Origin: an uncultured Lactobacillus sp.
GTDB lineage: Bacteria > Bacillota > Bacilli > Lactobacillales > Lactobacillaceae
Direction: 5' to 3'
NCBI GenBank assembly: GCA_937916845.1
Contig: CALFSK010000069.1
Span: 80,067-144,066 of the forward strand
DNA length: 64,000 nt
A model generated the notes under the pieces. It was given only the letters and a program-made list of their open reading frames with translations, did no database searches and was not told where the DNA came from. Positions 59,674 through 64,000 of the stretch are shown here, piece after piece (position 1 is the stretch's first letter; every line of letters begins with the position of its first letter). The position numbers and the translations under genes are program-made.

Positions 59674-60159
59674 ATGGCAAATAAAGTTTTATTAGTGACT
59701 TATTCATGGTCGGGAACGACCGCTAAAATGGCGACGGCGTTACAAGCTGTGACCAAGGCGACCCGCGTGGATCTCACGGTTGCTGCGGGTACTTTTTCAG
59801 GTGATATGTACGCCACTTCCGACAAAGCGAAGCAACAGTTAGCGACTGGTCAGTTGCCAGCGCTAACCAATTCGTTACAGGATTTAACGCAGTATTCAAT
59901 AATTTTAGTAGGTGGACCAGTCTGGTCAGGCCAAGTGGCGACACCGGTGCGGACTTTCTTGTCCCAGCTACGCAATTACCAAGGCATTGTGGCACCGTTC
60001 TACACCGATGCCGGAACGCCGGATGATTATGAAGCGGACTTCAAACAATTGCTTCAAGGCGTTAAGGTCGCAACCGGGTTGGGACTCACTGGCGGTCAAG
60101 TGGTGCATGCGGAAGCGGCATGTCAGACTTGGTGGTCAAACGCTCAGTTAGTCAAATAA
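59674..60159 (+). CDS. Flavodoxin-like protein
   Basis: A 161-residue flavodoxin fold. The FMN phosphate loop is TYSWSGTTAKMA (~9-20) and the isoalloxazine loops include GGPVWSGQVATPVRTFL (~85-101). This resembles the flavodoxin_4 type quinone or unknown reductases. Met at 59674 follows AGGTGGGC. It is convergent with the minus-strand operon at its 3' side. Redox partner unknown. Confidence 0.88.
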   Translation: MANKVLLVTYSWSGTTAKMATALQAVTKATRVDLTVAAGTFSGDMYATSDKAKQQLATGQLPALTNSLQDLTQYSIILVGGPVWSGQVATPVRTFLSQLRNYQGIVAPFYTDAGTPDDYEADFKQLLQGVKVATGLGLTGGQVVHAEAACQTWWSNAQLVK

Positions 60160-60215
60160 GCATGTACAAGTGCAGGTTAATAATTGTGTGACCCGGTTTT
60201 TAAAGAACTCAGTCA

Positions 60216-60259
60216 AAAAAGATAGACGTGCAACCGAATTGGGTTACACGTCTATCTTT
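60216..60259 (-). terminator. Terminator, stronger on the minus strand
   Basis: AAAGATAGACGTG pairs with CACGTCTATCTTT with inner AACC/GGTT. A run of six A at its left gives a U-tail on the minus strand. Confidence 0.85.
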
Positions 60260-60272
60260 GGATTAAATCAGG

Positions 60273-60953
60273 TTAGTAGCGTTGTGTTGGAACGGGATTG
60301 TTGCCACTGACAAGGGTAATCCGTTGTCGGATATAACGGTGTTGCTCAATAATATCAAGCATGCCCTTAGCGTAGTCCGCGTAAGTAATGTAGTCATGAC
60401 GACCATCATTAGGATTCTTAGACTGGGGGACTTTAAAGTTTTCCCCATCAACATGGTACGTGCCATTACCGTGCCGGGTCGGATCAAAATTATAAGCTGG
60501 CGTAACGTAGGTCCAGTCAACGTGGGTATAAGTCCGCAAAATTTTGAGTCCTTCCGTGTGAGCAGTGCATAAATCTTGCATGTAATCGGGATAATAAAGT
60601 GGCAGTTCTTGTAAGGTATGCTGATGCGCCTGGTCGATGTACAGCGTGTTGGCACCGCCAACTTTTAAATAGTGAATATTGGTTCCCTTAATGAGGGTCA
60701 TCATGTGCAATAAGCCTTGGTAATGAACAATTTCGGTACTGGGTGTCCAAGCACCAACTGCATCAACAATGGCATCGACATGAGCAACGTCTTGTTGATT
60801 AAGGGCCATCATATCTTTAATGGTGACATGGGCTTGATTCACATTTTGATGCTGACGGTGGGCAATCCCAATCACCGTGTGACCACGCTTGAGTGCCGTT
60901 TGCATGATTAAGCGCCCCACATGACCGTAAGCCCCAATGACCATAATTTTCAA
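60273..60953 (-). CDS. NAD(P)-binding (NmrA/atypical SDR) protein, paralogue 1
   Basis: A 226-residue atypical SDR. The cofactor loop is GAYGHVGR (7-14) and there is no YxxxK catalytic motif. The sequence is clearly a close paralogue of the upstream 60963-61637 product: both share VDA.G.W, KVGGANTLYI, W-TYVTP, YHVDGE and HDYI-YAD. Start is TTG 60953 after GAGGTGATTTT; ATG three codons later is an alternative. Last gene of a five-gene minus-strand operon. Confidence 0.85.
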   Translation of the reverse strand: MKIMVIGAYGHVGRLIMQTALKRGHTVIGIAHRQHQNVNQAHVTIKDMMALNQQDVAHVDAIVDAVGAWTPSTEIVHYQGLLHMMTLIKGTNIHYLKVGGANTLYIDQAHQHTLQELPLYYPDYMQDLCTAHTEGLKILRTYTHVDWTYVTPAYNFDPTRHGNGTYHVDGENFKVPQSKNPNDGRHDYITYADYAKGMLDIIEQHRYIRQRITLVSGNNPVPTQRY

Positions 60954-60962
60954 AAAATCACC

Positions 60963-61637
60963 TCATTCATTAGTAGTAGGTAGGTCGCCGTGGACCAGCG
61001 TAATCTGCTGGCGCAAGTAGCGTTGCTGGGCAATTATTTCAATAATACCCAAGGCAAAGTCCGCGTAGCTGATATAGTCGTTGTGCCCGTCGTCGCCGCG
61101 TAAGTTGGGACGGAAATCTTCACCATCAACGTGATAATGACCAGTTGCTGCGCCTTGACGTACAAAGTTAACCGGTGGGGTGACGTAAGTCCAAGGAATG
61201 TTCGAGTAGGTTCGTAACAGGGTTAGCGCCTGATTATGAACGTTACATAAATAGCGGTATTTAGCTGGATAGTAGCTATCCAACGTCTGTAACTGTTGTG
61301 AGTGGTCACGGTTGATATAGAGCGTATTGGCACCGCCCACCTTTAAATAGCGGGTCTGGCCGTCAGATAGTAACTGAACCACGTGCGCTAAGCCAGCGTA
61401 AATAATGGGAGCTGTTTTGGACTGCCAACCACCAGTTGCATCAACTATGACGTCAAAACCAGCGACGTCAGTTTTAGTCAGTTGACGGACATCTTTGATT
61501 AGTATTGTAGCCGGATTTAAATTGATTTCAGCGTGCGCGCGGTGGGCAACCGCAACGACTTGCCAGTGTTGTTGGTTGGCAAGTTCCACGACTCGACGCC
61601 CAAGTTGGCCATAAGCGCCTAAAACCATTAGTTTCAT
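60963..61637 (-). CDS. NAD(P)-binding (NmrA/atypical SDR) protein, paralogue 2
   Basis: A 224-residue paralogue of the next gene. GAYGQLGRRV (7-16) is the dinucleotide loop. It shares KVGGANTLYIN, PWTYVTPPVNF and HYHVDGEDF with it. The stop overlaps the ribosome-binding region of the following gene. The tandem arrangement points to local duplication. Enzymatic substrate unknown. Confidence 0.85.
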   Translation of the reverse strand: MKLMVLGAYGQLGRRVVELANQQHWQVVAVAHRAHAEINLNPATILIKDVRQLTKTDVAGFDVIVDATGGWQSKTAPIIYAGLAHVVQLLSDGQTRYLKVGGANTLYINRDHSQQLQTLDSYYPAKYRYLCNVHNQALTLLRTYSNIPWTYVTPPVNFVRQGAATGHYHVDGEDFRPNLRGDDGHNDYISYADFALGIIEIIAQQRYLRQQITLVHGDLPTTNE

Positions 61638-61664
61638 TAGTAAAACTTCTTTCAGATATTAAGA

Positions 61665-62312
61665 TTAGTAAAAACTGGGTTTAGCCCCATCCGTATTAGG
61701 TTCGTTGATCCCGATTGATTGTTTGATCGCTTGTTGTGGGTCTAACAGCAAGGTGCTGATATAGCTAGCAACACTCAGGCGTGAGACCTCGGTACCTTTG
61801 AAGGCTTGGCCTTTTTGGGTTAACTCGTAACTGATCGTTGGTTTGTCAGAAAACCAGGCGGGTCGAACGATGGTATAGTCGAGCTGACTGTTTTCAATCA
61901 CCTTAGCACCGGCAGCGTAGGCATCCAGAGTGCTTCCAAGCATTTGGGCGTTCCAAACGCCATACTTTCCTGGGATTTCTTGGTAAATACCGTTTGCTGA
62001 AATCCAAATAATACGTTTGAGCCCGGTCGCACGCATCGCTTTGACAACGGCCTGTCCTTGTTGTTTGAGGTTAGCGCCATACAAATTAGCGTAGATGATA
62101 TCTTGTCCGCTCATGGCTGTCACCAGTTGGTCATAATCTTTGACGACATCGGCTACGACTACTTTGACACGAGCGTCGTGATGAATATCTTCTGCCAGAC
62201 GTTCGGGATGACGAGCTAAGAGGGTCATTTGGATATCCGGGTGATCAAGTAATTGGCGTTCGACCAAGGTTGCAATTGATCCAGAAGCACCTAAAATTAA
62301 AATGTTTTTCAT
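61665..62312 (-). CDS. NAD(P)-binding SDR-like oxidoreductase
   Basis: A 215-residue protein of the NAD(P)H-binding NmrA/YwnB type. The cofactor loop is GASGSIATLV (8-17), with ARHPERL after strand 2 suggesting NADP. It is more distant from the tandem pair downstream than they are from each other. WISANGIYQEIPGK and IVRPAWFSD are typical of this group. RBS AGGAGGAAA is strong. Located 12 bp after the DMT transporter gene. Confidence 0.85.
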   Translation of the reverse strand: MKNILILGASGSIATLVERQLLDHPDIQMTLLARHPERLAEDIHHDARVKVVVADVVKDYDQLVTAMSGQDIIYANLYGANLKQQGQAVVKAMRATGLKRIIWISANGIYQEIPGKYGVWNAQMLGSTLDAYAAGAKVIENSQLDYTIVRPAWFSDKPTISYELTQKGQAFKGTEVSRLSVASYISTLLLDPQQAIKQSIGINEPNTDGAKPSFY

Positions 62313-62324
62313 GTTATTTTCCTC

Positions 62325-63275
62325 CTAAAGGGTAATAAATTTAACGGCTAAGACACCAATAAACATTAATAGTAAGCCAATCGACTTGGAGCGTGTCATG
62401 CGATTAGCGGCTGATTCGAAAAGCCCGTAGTTCTCAATCAAGGCACTTCCTAGTAATTGACCAAATAGGGCTAGGACAACGACTTGACCAGTCCCAACAC
62501 GGGGGACTAACCACGCGCTGCCTAAAATATATAAAGCTCCAATAATTCCGCCAATCCAAATCCACCAGTAGTGTGGGCCTTGTTTAACTGCCAAACGCAA
62601 GGTACCGACGTTAGTCAAAGTAACGAGGTTGACTAACAATAAACAAATGACCCCAATCGTGAACGAGATAAATGCGGCTTGAACGGGTGATTGGAGCACC
62701 GTTCCCAGATGACCGTTGATCGCGGTTTGCATCGCCATGAGCATTCCGGAAATGACGGCAAAGATTTGATAAAAACGGTTTTTAAGCTGATGATTAACGG
62801 TTCCCGCTTCTGAACTGAACGGTTCATGATAATCAAGGATACCGAGTGACAGCACGACCCCACCAACGATTAGTAGCAATCCGACTAACTTGGCGATGGT
62901 CAGGGGGGCAACTGGTGAGTTAAAGAGACCAAATTGATCAATAATGATACTCATAAAAATTTGCCCCATAATCGGTAACACAGTGGTTTGTAAACTACCA
63001 ATTGCCTGAAATAAGATAACATTACCGGTTAAAGCGATGGTCCCGAACAGGCCGCCTAACCAGAGCCAACCGGGATTGTGGCTAATAACTGCTGGGCTAA
63101 TGAGTAACGGTTGATGGGTGACGATACTGAGTAGCAGTAAAAATAACCAAGCGATTAAAAATGAAAGGCCAGAAGATAGGTAGGGGGATAAGACGATTTG
63201 GCGCATTTTGGCATTGACTGCGGTTTGCATAGCTAAACCGGCCCCCATTGCCACTGGGAATACTAAAAGTAACAC
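62325..63275 (-). CDS. DMT superfamily transporter (duplicated DUF606/YdcZ type)
   Basis: A 316-residue, 10-TM protein made of two homologous halves, each beginning with a conserved AMQTAVNA/AMQTAING motif (~15-22 and ~180-187) and ending with a GQ..GS(A)L/IIDQFGLF-type block. Such proteins export or import small metabolites; the substrate is unknown. The start is GTG 63275 after AGGAAGTGATTCA. Member of the minus-strand stress-type operon. Confidence 0.88.
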   Translation of the reverse strand: MLLLVFPVAMGAGLAMQTAVNAKMRQIVLSPYLSSGLSFLIAWLFLLLLSIVTHQPLLISPAVISHNPGWLWLGGLFGTIALTGNVILFQAIGSLQTTVLPIMGQIFMSIIIDQFGLFNSPVAPLTIAKLVGLLLIVGGVVLSLGILDYHEPFSSEAGTVNHQLKNRFYQIFAVISGMLMAMQTAINGHLGTVLQSPVQAAFISFTIGVICLLLVNLVTLTNVGTLRLAVKQGPHYWWIWIGGIIGALYILGSAWLVPRVGTGQVVVLALFGQLLGSALIENYGLFESAANRMTRSKSIGLLLMFIGVLAVKFITL

Positions 63276-63341
63276 TGAATCACTTCCTGTTTGTTTTTTA
63301 GGTTGATTTAAGTTTAATCAGTCGTTGGGACAGAACCAATT

Positions 63342-63731
63342 CTAATTTGTGAAGCGACTAATCGGTTTTTCCGATTGGTTCTGGTGAGCCACTTGGCTAA
63401 TTAATAACCAGCGATGATTATCGGCAATAAAGGTCCATTGCAGTTGGACGGTAGCTGGACGGTTACTAGCAAACTGAATTTGTGTGGGCATACAGACGCT
63501 GCCGTGGCTACCGTTGATTTTAGGTGTCGAAATGGTTGAAAAGTCCAAGTAAAGTAAAGTGTCGTTTTGAACCATATCGATCCAGTCGTATTTAGAGACT
63601 GGATGACCATCAAGGGGGGTGTACTCGGCACTGGGTGCTAACATCTGATTGAGTAAACCGACATTTTTAGTTATTAACGCCGTCATTATTTGGTGGGTAC
63701 AATTGAGCAAGGCGACTTGTTCGCTTGTCAT
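63342..63731 (-). CDS. NTF2-like (SnoaL/DUF4440) protein
   Basis: A 129-residue alpha+beta-barrel protein of the NTF2-like fold: an N-terminal helical part (LLNCTHQIMTALITKNVGLLNQML) followed by strands ending VQLQWTFIADNHRWLLISQVAHQ. Such proteins bind small ligands or act as simple isomerases. It is the first gene of the minus-strand operon. Start ATG 63731 follows AAAGGGAG. Confidence 0.75.
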   Translation of the reverse strand: MTSEQVALLNCTHQIMTALITKNVGLLNQMLAPSAEYTPLDGHPVSKYDWIDMVQNDTLLYLDFSTISTPKINGSHGSVCMPTQIQFASNRPATVQLQWTFIADNHRWLLISQVAHQNQSEKPISRFTN

Positions 63732-63870
63732 GATTAACGACTCCCTTTCTAAGTTGATTGATGTGAACGAGTCTTATCATAGCTTGGATTAGTTCCATGA
63801 CCAATCTGACTTTTCGATGGAATCAATCGGTAATTGCGATGATTGCAGGAAGGTTAGGTTTGAAGCCAGC

Positions 63871-63900
63871 AAAAAAGCGCTCAGATTGTCTGAACGCTTT
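63871..63900 (-). terminator. Minus-strand terminator near the right edge
   Basis: AAAAAAGCGcTCAGA/TCTGAACGCTTT has its U-run on the minus strand. It probably ends a gene lying beyond the right edge. Confidence 0.65.
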
Positions 63901-63963
63901 AATGGAATTGATTTTTTAAAATTTCAGCAAAAGTTTCAATATAATGGTAGATTGTAAAATTAA

Positions 63964-63980
63964 TCCGAACGCTGTTCGGA
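63964..63980. promoter_or_regulatory. Palindrome near a possible promoter at the right edge
   Basis: TCCGAAC-GCT-GTTCGGA, a perfect 7-bp inverted repeat 19 bp downstream of TATAAT (63940-63945). It could be a TetR-type operator for a gene beyond the window. Confidence 0.4.
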
Positions 63981-64000
63981 CAAAAAAGATCAGCTTCCCT

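Overview
The window looks like chromosomal DNA of a Lactiplantibacillus species of the L. plantarum group. This is judged from recalled gene content and order, not from a database search. Supporting content: an acylating acetaldehyde dehydrogenase next to class II fructose-bisphosphate aldolase, a WxL/DUF916 cell-surface cluster, a multicopper oxidase, a choline/betaine ABC system with fused permease and binding protein, a class II HMG-CoA reductase, T-box leaders, and cre and GlnR sites. No rRNA, tRNA, prophage, insertion sequence or CRISPR array was recognised.

Layout. 1-5.2 kb: an ASCH protein (cut by the edge), two acetyltransferases, a small membrane protein and a GntR(YtrA)-ABC operon. 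5.2-7.9 kb: divergent acetaldehyde dehydrogenase and aldolase with cre and Rex-like sites between. 8-10.6 kb: GPH sugar transporter and an SPFH/NfeD pair. 10.65-11.05 kb: an unexplained run of hairpins and Shine-Dalgarno-like tracts. 11.6-15.1 kb: WxL surface-protein operon. 15-26 kb: dipeptidase, biotin transporter plus BirA, a repeat-barrel protein, PadR plus drug exporter, 2-hydroxyacid dehydrogenase, AmtB under a GlnR box, RpiA. 26-36 kb: secreted metalloprotease, multicopper oxidase, PEBP, DUF2075 ATPase, Rrf2, a biotin-carrier-like protein without its lysine, nucleoside hydrolase, SDR, and an RNase HI-like protein without catalytic acids. 36-40 kb: osmoprotectant ABC operon with a disulfide reductase. 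40-47 kb: MFS lacking TM1, HAD phosphatases, AraC regulator, T-box plus frameshifted brnQ, NapA-type antiporter. 47-54 kb: HelD, nitrilase plus aminotransferase, T-box plus trpS, Dus. 54.7-59.5 kb: a tight operon of Ppx/GppA, HMG-CoA reductase, an HELLH protein, an atypical sirtuin and DUF72. 60-63.7 kb: a minus-strand stress/NAD-binding operon.

The most unusual content is three families of structured intergenic elements. Family A (~120 nt; 1812, 22071, 29174, plus a deleted copy at 25305) always lies between a plus-strand stop codon and an intrinsic terminator, and its stems keep pairing while changing sequence. Family B (~170 nt; 2011, 34942, 47232, 53268) and family C (~155 nt; 35160, 47016) are multi-stem palindromes with compensatory changes. 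B and C occur together as one compound unit at 34918-35329 and, inverted, at 47003-47447, the latter bounded by 24-nt inverted repeats.

Several proteins look like active-site-dead or modified family members: the RNase HI-like, biotin-carrier-like, sirtuin and MFS proteins. One transporter gene, brnQ, is broken by a single-base homopolymer deletion.
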